NCBI GenBank assembly: GCA_900457075.1
Contig: UGYN01000002.1
Location: forward strand, 4,402,001 to 4,466,000
Direction of reading: 5' to 3'
Length of the DNA stretch: 64,000 bases
Source: Serratia quinivorans
Lineage (GTDB): Bacteria > Pseudomonadota > Gammaproteobacteria > Enterobacterales > Enterobacteriaceae
Within the stretch, counting starts at the first letter, position 1, and each line of letters begins with the position of its first letter. Below, one piece after another: positions 1-9,054 of the stretch. Position numbers and translations under genes: made by a program. The notes beneath the pieces were generated by a model, which ran no database searches, was not told where the DNA came from, and saw only the letters and a program-made list of their open reading frames with translations.

Positions 1-694
1 CAATGTAAGGGCTGGCCGGATCGGCTATCTCGGCGCAGGCCCAGCGGACAAACTCATCCACGTAGCGGGTGTAGTTGGTGAACAGCACGAACGGCTGGAA
101 ATGCTCTACCGGCGTGCCGGTGTAGTGCCGCAGCCGCGCCAGCGAAAAATCGGCCCGCAAGGCGTCGAAATGCGAAAGCGGGAAGGTGCTGGTGGCATGG
201 AACAGGCCGTCGGCGGTTTCATCGCCAATTTGCGCCAATTCGGTGGTGGGGAAATGCTGTGCCAGGCTGGCGCTCATTGAGCGATCCAGCATCAGATTGG
301 AGCCGTCAATCACGTAGGGGAAAGGAATTTCCTGCTGTGATGGCCGCACTTCGATATGCGCATCGTATTCACTCGCCAGCATGGTCAGTTGTTCGGTCAG
401 ATAGTGGCGAAACAGCTGCGGGCGGGTAATGGTGGTGGTGTAGCAGCCGGTATGGGTGAAACGGCCATAGGCGCGGGTTTTGGTCTGACCGGGCGATTTT
501 CCATCCCAACTGACCCGCAGTTCTGGGTAAACAAACAGCCCTGTGGCGCGGGTCTGCGCGTCGGGCAGACCACCGTGATTGATAAAATCCCCAACCGCCT
601 GGCGCAGCGCTTCAACCGAGGCTTCGTACAGCGCTTCCAGTTGTTCGATCGCCTGAGCGGGGGTGAGGCCGGTGCCGGATTGCTGACTGCTCAT
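1..694 (-). CDS. amn: AMP nucleosidase, 5' part (runs off the left edge)
   Basis: Hydrolyses AMP to adenine and ribose 5-phosphate in the cytoplasm, adjusting the adenylate pool. About 231 N-terminal residues are visible of roughly 480 in the family; the C-terminal phosphorylase-like catalytic domain lies outside the window. The visible part closely follows the E. coli Amn N-terminal domain as I know it: LTPAQAIEQLEALYE near the start, then KTRAYGRFTHTG, TTELAQIGDETADG, LARLRHYTGTPVEHFQPFV and FTNYTRYVDEFVRW. The start ATG at 694 has the purine-rich AAGGAGAG just upstream. E. coli amn also sits near the asn tRNA and yeeO genes, so this fits the local gene order. Confidence 0.95.
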   Translation of the reverse strand, partial: MSSQQSGTGLTPAQAIEQLEALYEASVEALRQAVGDFINHGGLPDAQTRATGLFVYPELRVSWDGKSPGQTKTRAYGRFTHTGCYTTTITRPQLFRHYLTEQLTMLASEYDAHIEVRPSQQEIPFPYVIDGSNLMLDRSMSASLAQHFPTTELAQIGDETADGLFHATSTFPLSHFDALRADFSLARLRHYTGTPVEHFQPFVLFTNYTRYVDEFVRWACAEIADPASPYI

Positions 695-846
695 ACTCTC
701 TCCTTGGTTCTCCCGGCTATGCGGCGGGAGGCATACGGATGCCGATATCAATTCACAGCAACAGGTTAGCCGAAGACGGGCGTAAAATCTTTATTGAAGG
801 GGAAAAGAAAACGCAGCGGCATGGCTCTGCCGCTGCGGTGTCGCGA

Positions 847-3150
847 TCAGGATGCGGGGGCGGCCTGTTCCACTTTCAGCGAGACCAGGCCAATGCCCAG
901 TTTTTTCGGCGTAAAGCCGCCGCTGGCGCCTTCCTGTGGCTCGGTCGGTGCCGGTGGTGTGATCCGGATGTTCTGCGCACCGCCAGGGTTATCAAAGCGT
1001 AGCGTCACCGTAGTGTCCTGCTCGGTGAGCGTCACAAACTGTTCCTGGTCACCGACGCGTACCGAAATTGGTTCGCCAACGTTTTTACCGTAGGCGCGTG
1101 CGCGCAGCACCAAATCAAAGGCCGAAGGCAGTGGGTCGACATAGTCGATGTTCACCGTCGGTGCCAGATTGGCGTCCGACCAGCGGCCCCAGTCCTCGAC
1201 GGCGGCAACACCGGTAATCGCCTTCACCTGCTCCGGCATGCCCGGCAGCATAAAGGCAATGGCATCTGCGTGATATTTAACCGCCGCATCGTCCACTTTC
1301 AGCCGCTCGACGGCATTTTGATATGCGGCCACGCTATCCCCTTCCGGGCTGCTAAAGTTGACCTTGCCACGATAGTTGCCCCCTTTAGCCTGCACGATGT
1401 GCGGTGGGGCGGCCAGATTGCCTGAGGCAACGCAGGTCTCGGTACTCAGCGCCAGTTCAGGCGCCCACACCCGGCCAATTTCATAGCACTTGTCGACCCA
1501 GACGAATTTTTCACCCGCCCCCAAACCGGCGAGCTGTTTTTTCAGCGGCGTGGACAGATAGACGTTAAACATCGGCTCAATTTTATTGTCCGTCACCTTC
1601 AGGATAAACGGCACCTTAAAGGTGATGCCAGAGAAGCTAAAACGGCTGCCCTGGTTATCCAGATTAAAGTTGCTGATGCTGTTGGGGAAGCCCCATTGTT
1701 TCACCACCGCCGGTTTCCAGGCGTTGATTTTCTCATCGATATTCAGAAATACGGTAGCCAGCGTCGGACTGGACAGGCTGCTGCGCCCAAGGCCAATGTA
1801 GTTATCGCCGCCCATCACGTCCAACACCGTTGCACCGTTGTCCAGCGTACTGCGCTTCTCGTTATGCAGCGCGGTCTGTGGGTGGGTGCCGTCGATAATA
1901 AAGAACAGATTGCGGCGTTTCTGCTTGGTCAGAATGTCATAAGCGGTGTTGTTCATCGCCAGGTGATCCGAAGACACCACGATAACGGTATTTTTGAAGT
2001 ACTCGGACGCTTTGATTTTGTCGATCAGCGCCGCGATATGTTGCTGGCTGCAGGCCACCGCGCTTAGCGAGCGGTTTTCTTTGTTCTGCCAACTGAACGA
2101 CTTTTTGCTGCAACTGGCGGAGATAAAACCGTCCGGGTGATGGGTGTCGACGGTCAGCGCAAACAGCGAGAACTTTTTATCCTGTTTCGACAGCTCGACA
2201 AACTTGTCGAACACCAGATCCAGCACGGTATCGTCGTACCAGCCCCAGTCATTTTTGTAGCTCGGATCGCTGACCTGCCCACGCAACTCCTTGAAGCCAT
2301 ACGCATGGTCAAAACCGTGCGATTTCAGGAAGGTATCTTTGCCGGCGAAGGCCAGTTCGGCACCCTGATAAAAGTAGTTGTCGTAACCGGCGGATTTCAG
2401 CACGTCACCCAGGCAGACGTTTTCCGGATAAAAGGTGGAAACGGCGCTGGAGGCGTTGCCGTCAAAGGGGGCAAACAGCGGGATCCCGCACTGCGAAGAC
2501 ACCATACCGGCAATGGTATAGCCGGTGCCGGGCAGCTGTTGGGTATTGCTGAAATCGATACTGTTTGCGCGGTGCTGGTTCAGTTCGTCGGTCAGGCCGG
2601 GGAAGAGATCCGCATCCAGATAGGTTCTTTCCAGGCTTTCGGCATAGATATACACCAGGTTCGGCGCTTTACCCTGCATGCTCTTTTTCGGGGCTTTGTA
2701 ATAGGTATCAAAGTCGGCGGTATCACCGCTAATCTGGCTTCTGACCAGCAGGGAGATATCCTGAAAAGCCGGGGTGGTGCCGACGGAAAACAGCGCCAGC
2801 AGCACGGCGATCACGCTATAAACCACGCTGCTGCTTTTTGCCTTGCGCCGCACCAGGCTCCAGGTCAGCACGCTGAAGATCAGTGCCAGCACCGCCAGCA
2901 GGCCGATAAACGGCAGCAGGTATTTGCCAACGCCGGCACCTTTCAGGCTGCTGGTGAGGGTGTAGAGCACCGCATCGGTAATGCCATCGCCGGTAAAGTA
3001 GTTACTGGCGATCAGCACCACGTTAAGGATCAGATAGCTGCCCAACAGCGTCAGCAGGGCGGCCAGCCACCAGCGGTTGGCGGCGGCTCGGGTCCGGTAG
3101 ATGAGAATTGAGGCTAAAAAAAGTGCAAACGAAATTAATGCTGAAACCAT
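847..3150 (-). CDS. opgB: Phosphoglycerol transferase I (osmoregulated periplasmic glucan decoration)
   Basis: Transfers phosphoglycerol from phosphatidylglycerol to periplasmic glucans, acting on the outer face of the inner membrane. The 767 residues match the family's usual length (about 763 in E. coli). Four hydrophobic segments lie in the first ~130 residues (about 4-17, 28-48, 78-98, 110-128), followed by a periplasmic alkaline-phosphatase/sulfatase-fold domain with NLVYIYAESLERTYLD, LPGTGYTIAGMVSSQCGIPL (the likely nucleophile Thr region) and VVSSDHLAMNN (metal ligands). The N-terminal stretch including NYFTGDGITDAVLYTLTSSL is typical of OpgB. It is transcribed alone; its promoter lies in the 266 bp between it and thiY. 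Confidence 0.95.
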   Translation of the reverse strand: MVSALISFALFLASILIYRTRAAANRWWLAALLTLLGSYLILNVVLIASNYFTGDGITDAVLYTLTSSLKGAGVGKYLLPFIGLLAVLALIFSVLTWSLVRRKAKSSSVVYSVIAVLLALFSVGTTPAFQDISLLVRSQISGDTADFDTYYKAPKKSMQGKAPNLVYIYAESLERTYLDADLFPGLTDELNQHRANSIDFSNTQQLPGTGYTIAGMVSSQCGIPLFAPFDGNASSAVSTFYPENVCLGDVLKSAGYDNYFYQGAELAFAGKDTFLKSHGFDHAYGFKELRGQVSDPSYKNDWGWYDDTVLDLVFDKFVELSKQDKKFSLFALTVDTHHPDGFISASCSKKSFSWQNKENRSLSAVACSQQHIAALIDKIKASEYFKNTVIVVSSDHLAMNNTAYDILTKQKRRNLFFIIDGTHPQTALHNEKRSTLDNGATVLDVMGGDNYIGLGRSSLSSPTLATVFLNIDEKINAWKPAVVKQWGFPNSISNFNLDNQGSRFSFSGITFKVPFILKVTDNKIEPMFNVYLSTPLKKQLAGLGAGEKFVWVDKCYEIGRVWAPELALSTETCVASGNLAAPPHIVQAKGGNYRGKVNFSSPEGDSVAAYQNAVERLKVDDAAVKYHADAIAFMLPGMPEQVKAITGVAAVEDWGRWSDANLAPTVNIDYVDPLPSAFDLVLRARAYGKNVGEPISVRVGDQEQFVTLTEQDTTVTLRFDNPGGAQNIRITPPAPTEPQEGASGGFTPKKLGIGLVSLKVEQAAPAS

Positions 3151-3321
3151 CCACCGTACCCTGTCTGATTAAAAAGAAAATCTTAACTGCTCTGACAAAT
3201 GCTATTGAGCCGCGCACAGCGCGAAAGAGGAAGGGTATAGCGCATTGAAAGCACCAGGGTCAATGCGTGTTTGCATTGCCTCGCCGCGGCAGAGTGCGAT
3301 TGGCGTTTTTTGTGACATTAC

Positions 3322-3337
3322 TGTGACACTAATCACG
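3322..3337. promoter_or_regulatory. Possible CRP site upstream of opgB
   Basis: The sequence TGTGA-CACTAA-TCACG matches nine of the ten conserved bases of the CRP consensus TGTGA-N6-TCACA. It lies about 170 bp upstream of the opgB start, in the opgB-thiY gap. No core promoter could be placed with confidence beside it, so this is a weak inference from the motif alone. Confidence 0.3.
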
Positions 3338-3363
3338 TCTGAGAGCAGCAGAGCGCAAAATAG

Positions 3364-3397
3364 GCCCTCTCCTTGGGGAGAGGGTCAGGGAGAGGGC
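3364..3397. repeat. Palindromic intergenic repeat of the CCCTCTCC/GGAGAGGG type
   Basis: CCCTCTCC, a TT loop and GGGGAGAGGG form a hairpin, followed by TCAGGGAGAGGGC, a second GGGAGAGGG arm that can compete for the same left arm. It lies 20 bases beyond the thiY stop codon. Two related hairpins occur at 38084 and 45694, also next to gene ends. Elements of this look are common between genes in Gammaproteobacteria and probably act as 3'-end or termination structures. Confidence 0.6.
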
Positions 3398-3416
3398 AAA
3401 CAGACCAACGCGCCCT

Positions 3417-4352
3417 TTAAGGCAACTCCACCGCATACTGCTCTACCGGGGTGATTTTCTTGATCAGCTTATTGTCGAACAGGAACTGTTCATAGGCCTG
3501 ATAGCGCGCTTTATCCAGCCTGGCCGGATCGCGGGCGAACAGCGGCAGGCTGGCCTGCCAGGCCTGTTTGTTCAACTCGGTATTGAGTTCCGGGTGGGCC
3601 TTGGCGAACGCCAGCCAGCTTTCCTGTGGGTGAGCCTGCAGGTAATCGTTGCCTTTTTTCAGCGCCGTGAGGAATTTTTTGATTTTCGGCTCGCCCACCG
3701 CGTCGCGATTGGCGACGATAATCAGTTCGTCGTAGGCCGGCACGCCGTAGTCTTCCACGTTAAACACCACCGGATCCTTGCCCTGCAACTTTAGCTCCAG
3801 CGCCTCGATATTACGATATCCGCCAATCACCGCATCAACCTGACCTGCCAGCAGGGCGCTGGTCAGTTGGAAATTAACGTTAATCAACTTACCGTCGTCA
3901 GGGTTGAGGTGTTCATGCTTGAACATGGTTGCCAGCGTGGCCTGTTCGATGCCGCTGACCGAGTAACCGATTTTTTTGCCCTTCAGCCCTGCCGGGGTGG
4001 TAATGCTTTTATCCAGCGTAATCACGGTATTGAGCGGTGAATTAATCAGGGTACCCACGCGCACCAGCGGCAGGCCCTGATCGGCAAAGAAATGCAGCTG
4101 CGGCTGATAGGTGATGGCCAGATCGGCCTGTTTTGCCGCCACCAACCGTGGTGGTAGCGCCGGATCGGAAGGCGGCACAATCTTGACGTCCAGGCCTTCG
4201 GCCTTGAAGGCACCGATCTGCTCGGCCACCATAATCGGCGCGTGATCGGGGTTGATATACCAGTCGAGCACCAGCGTCAGTTTTTCTGCGGCGGTAGCTT
4301 GCCCGGTCAGCGTGGTGCAGAGCATCAGTCCGCAGAGGGTTTTATTAATCAT
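3417..4352 (-). CDS. thiY: ABC transporter periplasmic binding protein for thiamine pyrimidine precursor
   Basis: NMT1/THI5-like solute-binding protein (311 aa) that should deliver a hydroxymethylpyrimidine or formylaminopyrimidine compound to ThiXZ. The start at 4352 is preferred over one eight codons upstream: it has AAGGGA upstream and gives a clean signal peptide, MINKTLCGLMLCTTLTGQATA, cut before AEK. The mature protein opens with LTLVLDWYINPDHAPIMVAEQIGAF, the hallmark of this family, followed by ADLAITYQPQLHFFADQGLPLV and the VDAVIGGYRN hinge. It is the last gene of a TPP-riboswitch-controlled operon with tenA and the transporter subunits. The exact pyrimidine bound is inferred from characterised ThiXYZ/TenA systems. 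Confidence 0.85.
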   Translation of the reverse strand: MINKTLCGLMLCTTLTGQATAAEKLTLVLDWYINPDHAPIMVAEQIGAFKAEGLDVKIVPPSDPALPPRLVAAKQADLAITYQPQLHFFADQGLPLVRVGTLINSPLNTVITLDKSITTPAGLKGKKIGYSVSGIEQATLATMFKHEHLNPDDGKLINVNFQLTSALLAGQVDAVIGGYRNIEALELKLQGKDPVVFNVEDYGVPAYDELIIVANRDAVGEPKIKKFLTALKKGNDYLQAHPQESWLAFAKAHPELNTELNKQAWQASLPLFARDPARLDKARYQAYEQFLFDNKLIKKITPVEQYAVELP

Positions 4353-4368
4353 TGTGGATCCCTTGTTA

Positions 4369-5136
4369 TCAGTCATTTCCCGGCGCCCAGTCGATCAGGC
4401 GTAGCAGCAGCGCGTCCACCGTCACCCAAAGCAGGACGGTCATCAGCACCAGAATAAACAGCGCGGCAAAACAGACGTCGGTCTGCATGCGCGCGTTGGC
4501 GTTCAGCATTACGTAACCCAAACCTTCCGCCGACCCGACCCATTCGCCGATGATCGCGCCGATCGGGGCGACGGCGGCGGCCATGCGCAGCCCGGAGCCA
4601 AAGGCCGGCAGTGCCGCCATCAGCCGCACATGCCGCAGTTGCGCCCAGGGAGAAGCGCGCAGGGTGCGGGCCAGATCGAGATAATCGTTATTGACCCGGC
4701 GCAGTCCGTCGAAGAAGGCTGAAGTGACCGGGAAGAAAATCACCAGCACGGCCATCACCACCTTGGCGCTGATGCCAAAACCGAACCACAGCACCAACAG
4801 CGGGGCCAGTGCAAACACCGGGATAGCCTGACTGGTCAGCACCAGCGGCATTAGCCAGCGTTGCAGCCGTGGGGAATAAATCATGCACAGCGCCAGTACG
4901 GCACCGAGCAACACCCCGGCCAGCAGGCCGCAGGCGATCTCGGCGGCGGTGATCAGCGTGTGGTAACCGAGGTAAGCCCGGTCGTTCCACAGCGCCTGCG
5001 CGACTGAGGTGGGTGAAGGCAGCAGAAAAGCCGGAATATCACCCAGAGTGACCAGTCCCCACAGTAATAGCAGGCCGGCAAACACCGTCAGGCTGCGGCG
5101 CATCCGTGACAGACGGCTTTCAATCTGTGGTTTCAT
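4369..5136 (-). CDS. thiX: ABC transporter permease of the thiamine-precursor importer
   Basis: Inner-membrane permease of 255 residues with about six hydrophobic segments (first about 13-36, last about 220-245). The BPD-transporter signature that contacts the ATPase is seen around residues 150-190 as DGLRRVNNDYLDLARTLRASPW, followed by LPAFGSGLRMAAAVAPIGAIIGEW. This arrangement is typical of the SsuC/TauC/ThiX group. Its start overlaps the thiZ stop by four bases, showing translational coupling, and thiY follows 16 bases downstream. Substrate is inferred from the riboswitch and from tenA in the same operon. Confidence 0.85.
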   Translation of the reverse strand: MKPQIESRLSRMRRSLTVFAGLLLLWGLVTLGDIPAFLLPSPTSVAQALWNDRAYLGYHTLITAAEIACGLLAGVLLGAVLALCMIYSPRLQRWLMPLVLTSQAIPVFALAPLLVLWFGFGISAKVVMAVLVIFFPVTSAFFDGLRRVNNDYLDLARTLRASPWAQLRHVRLMAALPAFGSGLRMAAAVAPIGAIIGEWVGSAEGLGYVMLNANARMQTDVCFAALFILVLMTVLLWVTVDALLLRLIDWAPGND

Positions 5137-5888
5137 CCGGCGGCCCTCACCAGTTGCAACAATAGCTCGCTCTGGCTTTTTAGCAGTTGAGGATCGTCCG
5201 GTGCACGCGGCGGCAAACCTTCGATAACATGGCTATCGTCAATACCGGCGGGATAGCGGGACAGTACCAGCAGGTGATGGCTAAGACGGCAGGCTTCCAT
5301 CGGGTCGTGGGTAATCAGCAATACGGTGTGCTGCGCCAGCAGTTCGGCGGCCAGTTGCTGGATCATGGCGCGGGTAATGGTGTCCAGCGCCGAGAAAGGC
5401 TCATCCATCAGCACAATCGGCTGGCGCTCATACAGGGTACGGGCGATGGCGGCGCGCTGGCGCATGCCACCGGACAGCGCAGCAGGCAAGGCATTGCCAT
5501 AGCCACTCAGCCCCACGCGTTCCCGCAGGTGCTCGGCCCAGGGCCGATCGACCTTTTCACCGCGCAGCCGCGCGCCGAGGCTGATGTTCTGGTCAATGGT
5601 CAGCCACGGATAGAGCAAATCCTTTTGCCCCATATAAGCGATGCGCCCGGCAATCGGCAGGCCGTCACTGCCGGTGACCGTGCCGGAGGTGGGTTTTTCC
5701 AGCCCGGCAATAATCTTCAACAGGCTGGTTTTCCCCGCGCCGCTGGCACCGAGCAGGGCGACAAAACTGCCACCTGCGATATCGAAGCTCAGCCGCTCGA
5801 AAATCACCTGCTGACCAAAGCGCAGGGTTAAATCCCGTACCTGAATACCCGGCCGAACGCCATGGTGTTGCGCGTTGCCTATACTCAT
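5133..5888 (-). CDS. thiZ: ABC transporter ATPase of the thiamine-precursor importer
   Basis: Cytoplasmic ATPase of 251 residues that drives ThiXY. Walker A GASGAGKT is at 47-54, the Q-loop MGQKDLLYPW near 86, signature LSGGMRQR at 138-145, Walker B IVLMDEP at 158-164 and the switch histidine in LLITHDPMEA. The reading frame is open for another 131 codons upstream, but those codons overlap tenA and make no family sense. The ATG at 5888 overlaps the tenA stop as ATGA, as expected for coupled genes. The signature has Met where many ABC ATPases have Gln, which is common in this subfamily. Confidence 0.88.
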   Translation of the reverse strand: MSIGNAQHHGVRPGIQVRDLTLRFGQQVIFERLSFDIAGGSFVALLGASGAGKTSLLKIIAGLEKPTSGTVTGSDGLPIAGRIAYMGQKDLLYPWLTIDQNISLGARLRGEKVDRPWAEHLRERVGLSGYGNALPAALSGGMRQRAAIARTLYERQPIVLMDEPFSALDTITRAMIQQLAAELLAQHTVLLITHDPMEACRLSHHLLVLSRYPAGIDDSHVIEGLPPRAPDDPQLLKSQSELLLQLVRAAG

Positions 5889-6565
5889 TGGGCATTCAGC
5901 CCCATTTGCCAGAAGGCAGATTCCAGCCGGGTGGCGGTGGTGAAAATCTCTGACAGTTCGCCCAGGCGGCTTTCTACACCGCGCTGGCGGCCGACGTTTT
6001 CCAGCAGATCGATAGCGGCCTGCACCCCGGTCAGATAGCCCGGATCGCCATAGTTGCGGATCCACGAGGCGTAAGGGTTGCCCTCCATCACCGTGGCAGG
6101 GTCGCCCAGCAGCCGCAGGCCAATCTCGGCATAGCCGGCGACGCAGGGCAACAGCGCCGCCAGCAGGTCGAGAGCGTCCCCGGAGTGGCCGATATCGAGT
6201 ACATAACGGGTGTAATTGAGGGTTTCTGCGGCTTCTGGCTCGGCGGCAATCTGCGGCTCGCTGAGGCCCCAGTCGGCGCAATAGGCCAGATGCAAAGGCA
6301 GCTCGGCGACAATCGCATTGAGCGAGGCGGTGGCCGTGCGCATCTCCGGCAGGGTGCGCAGTTTGCTGACCAGCAGGGCGTAGGCGCGGGCAAAGTGGAT
6401 CAGGAACAGATAGTCCTGGGTCAGATAGCGGCGGAAAGCAGGTTCGGGTAGCGTACCGGCGGCCAGTTGCTGAATAAAGGGGTGAGCGACATAGTCCTGC
6501 CAGTGGCTACCGGCGCGCAGGCGCAGTTGGCCGTAGAGACCGTCGTCGAATTGGGGAGTAAACAT
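5885..6565 (-). CDS. tenA: Aminopyrimidine aminohydrolase / thiaminase II
   Basis: Hydrolyses 4-amino-5-aminomethyl-2-methylpyrimidine, a breakdown product of thiamine, to HMP that can re-enter thiamine synthesis. The 226-residue all-helical protein carries the expected catalytic set: Asp51 in LTQDYLFLIHF, Cys141 in LLPCVAGYAEIG and Glu215 in TRLESAFW. The cysteine puts it in the TenA_C class. It is the first gene of the operon and lies directly behind a TPP riboswitch. Placing it with a ThiXYZ importer mirrors known base-degraded-thiamine salvage operons. Confidence 0.92.
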   Translation of the reverse strand: MFTPQFDDGLYGQLRLRAGSHWQDYVAHPFIQQLAAGTLPEPAFRRYLTQDYLFLIHFARAYALLVSKLRTLPEMRTATASLNAIVAELPLHLAYCADWGLSEPQIAAEPEAAETLNYTRYVLDIGHSGDALDLLAALLPCVAGYAEIGLRLLGDPATVMEGNPYASWIRNYGDPGYLTGVQAAIDLLENVGRQRGVESRLGELSEIFTTATRLESAFWQMGLNAQ

Positions 6566-6639
6566 GGGACCTCCAAAAGTGAGTGGAGATCCGGGCGCGC
6601 TGAGGTATGAACAGGCAATGACTGATAGCGTTATTGCCG

Positions 6640-6727
6640 ACCCGTCCCTTCGCTGGCATGACCCAGATCAGGTTCAAAGGGTTCGGCTTGCGCCATCTCA
6701 GCCCATTACAGGACACCCCTCGGAGGA
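6640..6727 (-). promoter_or_regulatory. TPP riboswitch (THI element)
   Basis: Read on the minus strand, the conserved pieces appear in order: GAGGGGTGTCC, CTGAGATGGCGC, ACCCTTTGAACCTGATCTGG, GTCATGCCAGCGAAGGGA. This is the complete thiamine-pyrophosphate aptamer, ending about 75 bases before the tenA start, so it should shut the tenA-thiZXY operon when thiamine pyrophosphate is plentiful. The expression platform between the aptamer and tenA was not resolved. The rest of the 335-bp gap (6566-6900) holds only the divergent promoter region for the monooxygenase gene. Confidence 0.96.
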
Positions 6728-6900
6728 GCCTGTTATACGATATTTACTTTTTGATTACAATGTTTGGGCGGGGGGAAGCCTGGAGGATTTTTTCCGTCAA
6801 AAACGGTTCGTTTAGTGCGGTCGAAGACAATTTTTCTGGCCTGACAGGGGGCATATTTGTCACTGTAATCCGGTCATAATTGAACCTAAGGACACCACCC

Positions 6901-7923
6901 ATGAAGAAAATTGGATTTCTCTCTTTTGGCCACTGGACGCCTTCGTCACAGTCGGGCACCCGTTCGGCCGGCGATGCGTTGCTGCAATCGATCGACCTGG
7001 CCGTCGCGGCAGAAGAGCTGGGGGCGGATGGGGCCTATTTCCGCGTGCATCATTTTGCACGCCAGCTTGGCTCGCCATTCCCGCTGTTGGCTGCCATCGG
7101 TGCCAAAACCCAGCGTATTGAGATTGGTACCGGCGTGATCGACATGCGCTATGAAAACCCGCTGTATATGGTTGAAGACGCCGGAGCCGCCGACCTGATT
7201 TCAGGCGGACGCTTGCAGCTTGGCATCAGCCGCGGTTCTCCCGAGCAGGTAATTGATGGCTGGCGTTACTTTGGTTACACGCCTGCGGACGGCGAGACCG
7301 AAGCCGATATGGCCCGTCGCCACACCGAAGTGCTGCTTGATGCGCTGCGCGGTGAAGGCTTTGCCGAACCCAGCCCGCAGCCGATGTTCCCTAATCCTCC
7401 CGGCCTGCTGCGCGTTGAACCCTTCTCTGCCGGGCTGCGGGATCGTATCTGGTGGGGGGCCAGCTCAGACGCCACGGCCGTTTGGGCCGCGAAGCTGGGG
7501 ATGAACCTGCAAAGCTCGACGCTGAAAAACGACGAAACCGGCGAGCCGTTCCACGTGCAGCAGGCCAAACAGATCCGCGCTTATCGCGAGGCCTGGAAGC
7601 TGGCAGGACATAAACGAGAGCCGCGTGTGTCGGTCAGCCGCAGCATTTTTGCGCTGATGAACCAGCAGGACCGCAGTTACTTCGGCAATAGCGGGCAGGA
7701 GGGCGATCAGGTGGGCTATATCGGCGATCAGACCCGGGCGATATTCGGCCGCAGCTATGCCGCCGAGCCGGAGCTGCTGATCAAACAGCTGGCGCAGGAC
7801 GAAGCCATTGCCGAAGCGGATACCTTGTTGCTGACCGTGCCAAACCAGTTGGGCGTTGAGTATAACGCCCATGTGATTGAGTCGATCCTGAAGCATATTG
7901 CACCGGCGCTGGACTGGCGCTGA
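6901..7923 (+). CDS. LLM-class flavin-dependent monooxygenase (luciferase-like)
   Basis: Predicted FMN-dependent TIM-barrel enzyme of 340 residues. Family features include MKKIGFLSFGHW at the first strand, LGADGAYFRVHHFARQLGSPFPLLAAIGAKT, the IEIGTGVIDMRYENPLYMVEDAGAADLISGGRLQLGISRG block and WWGASSDATAVWAAKLGMN. The start at 6901 is chosen because TAAGGA lies nine bases upstream. A strong terminator follows and then a GlxA-type regulator on the same strand, which may control it. The natural substrate cannot be told from sequence; members act on alkanals, alkanesulfonates, aminoacetates and others. Confidence 0.85.
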   Translation: MKKIGFLSFGHWTPSSQSGTRSAGDALLQSIDLAVAAEELGADGAYFRVHHFARQLGSPFPLLAAIGAKTQRIEIGTGVIDMRYENPLYMVEDAGAADLISGGRLQLGISRGSPEQVIDGWRYFGYTPADGETEADMARRHTEVLLDALRGEGFAEPSPQPMFPNPPGLLRVEPFSAGLRDRIWWGASSDATAVWAAKLGMNLQSSTLKNDETGEPFHVQQAKQIRAYREAWKLAGHKREPRVSVSRSIFALMNQQDRSYFGNSGQEGDQVGYIGDQTRAIFGRSYAAEPELLIKQLAQDEAIAEADTLLLTVPNQLGVEYNAHVIESILKHIAPALDWR

Positions 7924-7938
7924 TAAGTCGCGTACCGA

Positions 7939-7968
7939 AAGCCCGCCAGCCTCTCCGGTGGCGGGCTT
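7939..7968 (+). terminator. Rho-independent terminator after the monooxygenase gene
   Basis: A perfect ten-base stem, AAGCCCGCCA paired with TGGCGGGCTT, with a ten-base loop, is followed within a few bases by GACTTATTTT. It starts 15 bases after the stop codon. Confidence 0.85.
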
Positions 7969-8000
7969 GACTTATTTTGCTCATTTTGTATTTTAAGGAC

Positions 8001-8975
8001 ATGCATACTTTTCTGATTATCGTCCCCGAAGGGGGCATGTTATTCGAGTCGGCAGGCATCGCCGACATCCTGATGCAAGCCAACCGCTTGAGGCCCAACG
8101 ACGCTCCGCTCTACCGGATGGCGATCGTCACCACCCAATCTCACCGGGTGGTGCATGGGTCGTCCGGTTTGAATCTGTTGGCCGATCATCGTCTTTCAGA
8201 TCTCGACCCAGAGCAGGAACGCGACACCATTATAGTGACCGGAAAAGGCGCGACCGAGGAAGAGAGTGCCTATGTTGTCGACTGGCTAAGGCGTGCCGCA
8301 CCCAAGGCGCGGCGTATTGCGTCGGTTTGCGGTGGTGCGTTGCTGCTGGCCGAAGCCGGTTTGCTGGATGGACGCCGTGCCACCACCCATTGGCGATTAC
8401 TGGAAACCTTGCAGACTCGTTTCCCAAAAGTGCAGGTCGAAAATGGGCCGTTGTACGTGCAGGATGGTTCCGTCTGGACTTCGGGCGGGGTCAGTTCCGG
8501 CTTCGATCTCACCCTGGCTCTGGTGGAAGACGATTACGGTTTTGTTCAGGCACGCGAAGTGGCGCAAGATCTGGTGATGTTCCTGCGTCGGCCTGGTGGT
8601 CAGGCGCAGTTCAGCCGTTATCCTTTAAATCAGGCTAAAACCCCTGGCCCAATCCGCGATCTTCAGTCGTGGATCCTGGAGAATCTGGCCGCAGACCTTT
8701 CCGTTGAGCAGTTGGCGGAACGGGTTGCCATGAGTCCGCGTAACTTTACCCGGGTGTTCACGCGTGAAACCGGTATTTCCCCCGCCAAATTTGTTGAAGA
8801 AGGGCGTTTATATCTGGCCCGGCAACGCCTGGAGCAGAGTGCTGAAGGTATTGAGCAAATCGCCATCAGTTGCGGGTTTGGCAATGGCCTCAATCTGCGG
8901 CGCGTTTTTGAGCGGCATTTGCAACTCTCACCTACCGAGTATCGCGAGCGTTTTCATTCCCGCATGTTGGCCTAA
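8001..8975 (+). CDS. GlxA-family transcriptional regulator (DJ-1/PfpI plus AraC domains)
   Basis: Predicted DNA-binding regulator of about 324 residues. The N-terminal half is a DJ-1/PfpI-like sensor domain, with IASVCGGALLLAEAGLLDGRRATTHW around the nucleophile-elbow cysteine. The C-terminal ~100 residues form a double helix-turn-helix of AraC type (LSVEQLAERVAMSPRNFTRVF, then IEQIAISCGFGNGLNLRRVFERH). The ATG at 8001 is taken as start, but its AAGGA sits only two bases away, so the in-frame TTG at 7977 remains possible. It lies between the monooxygenase and the GAPDH gene on the same strand and is a candidate regulator of either. Confidence 0.85.
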   Translation: MHTFLIIVPEGGMLFESAGIADILMQANRLRPNDAPLYRMAIVTTQSHRVVHGSSGLNLLADHRLSDLDPEQERDTIIVTGKGATEEESAYVVDWLRRAAPKARRIASVCGGALLLAEAGLLDGRRATTHWRLLETLQTRFPKVQVENGPLYVQDGSVWTSGGVSSGFDLTLALVEDDYGFVQAREVAQDLVMFLRRPGGQAQFSRYPLNQAKTPGPIRDLQSWILENLAADLSVEQLAERVAMSPRNFTRVFTRETGISPAKFVEEGRLYLARQRLEQSAEGIEQIAISCGFGNGLNLRRVFERHLQLSPTEYRERFHSRMLA

Positions 8976-9054
8976 ATTGATCTGCAAACGTCATTTACGA
9001 CACTGGCCTCTCCGGTTTAGATTGGTGACAGAGCCAATAATGAAGGAGTAGATC

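Noticed and set aside
2137-3111. Long plus-strand frame of 324 codons
   Set aside because: Lies entirely opposite opgB, has no ribosome site and shows no protein-like features; an antisense shadow of a GC-rich gene.
5888-6281. 131 extra codons at the front of the thiZ frame
   Set aside because: They overlap tenA and are arginine-rich noise; the ATG at 5888 with ATGA overlap is the real start.
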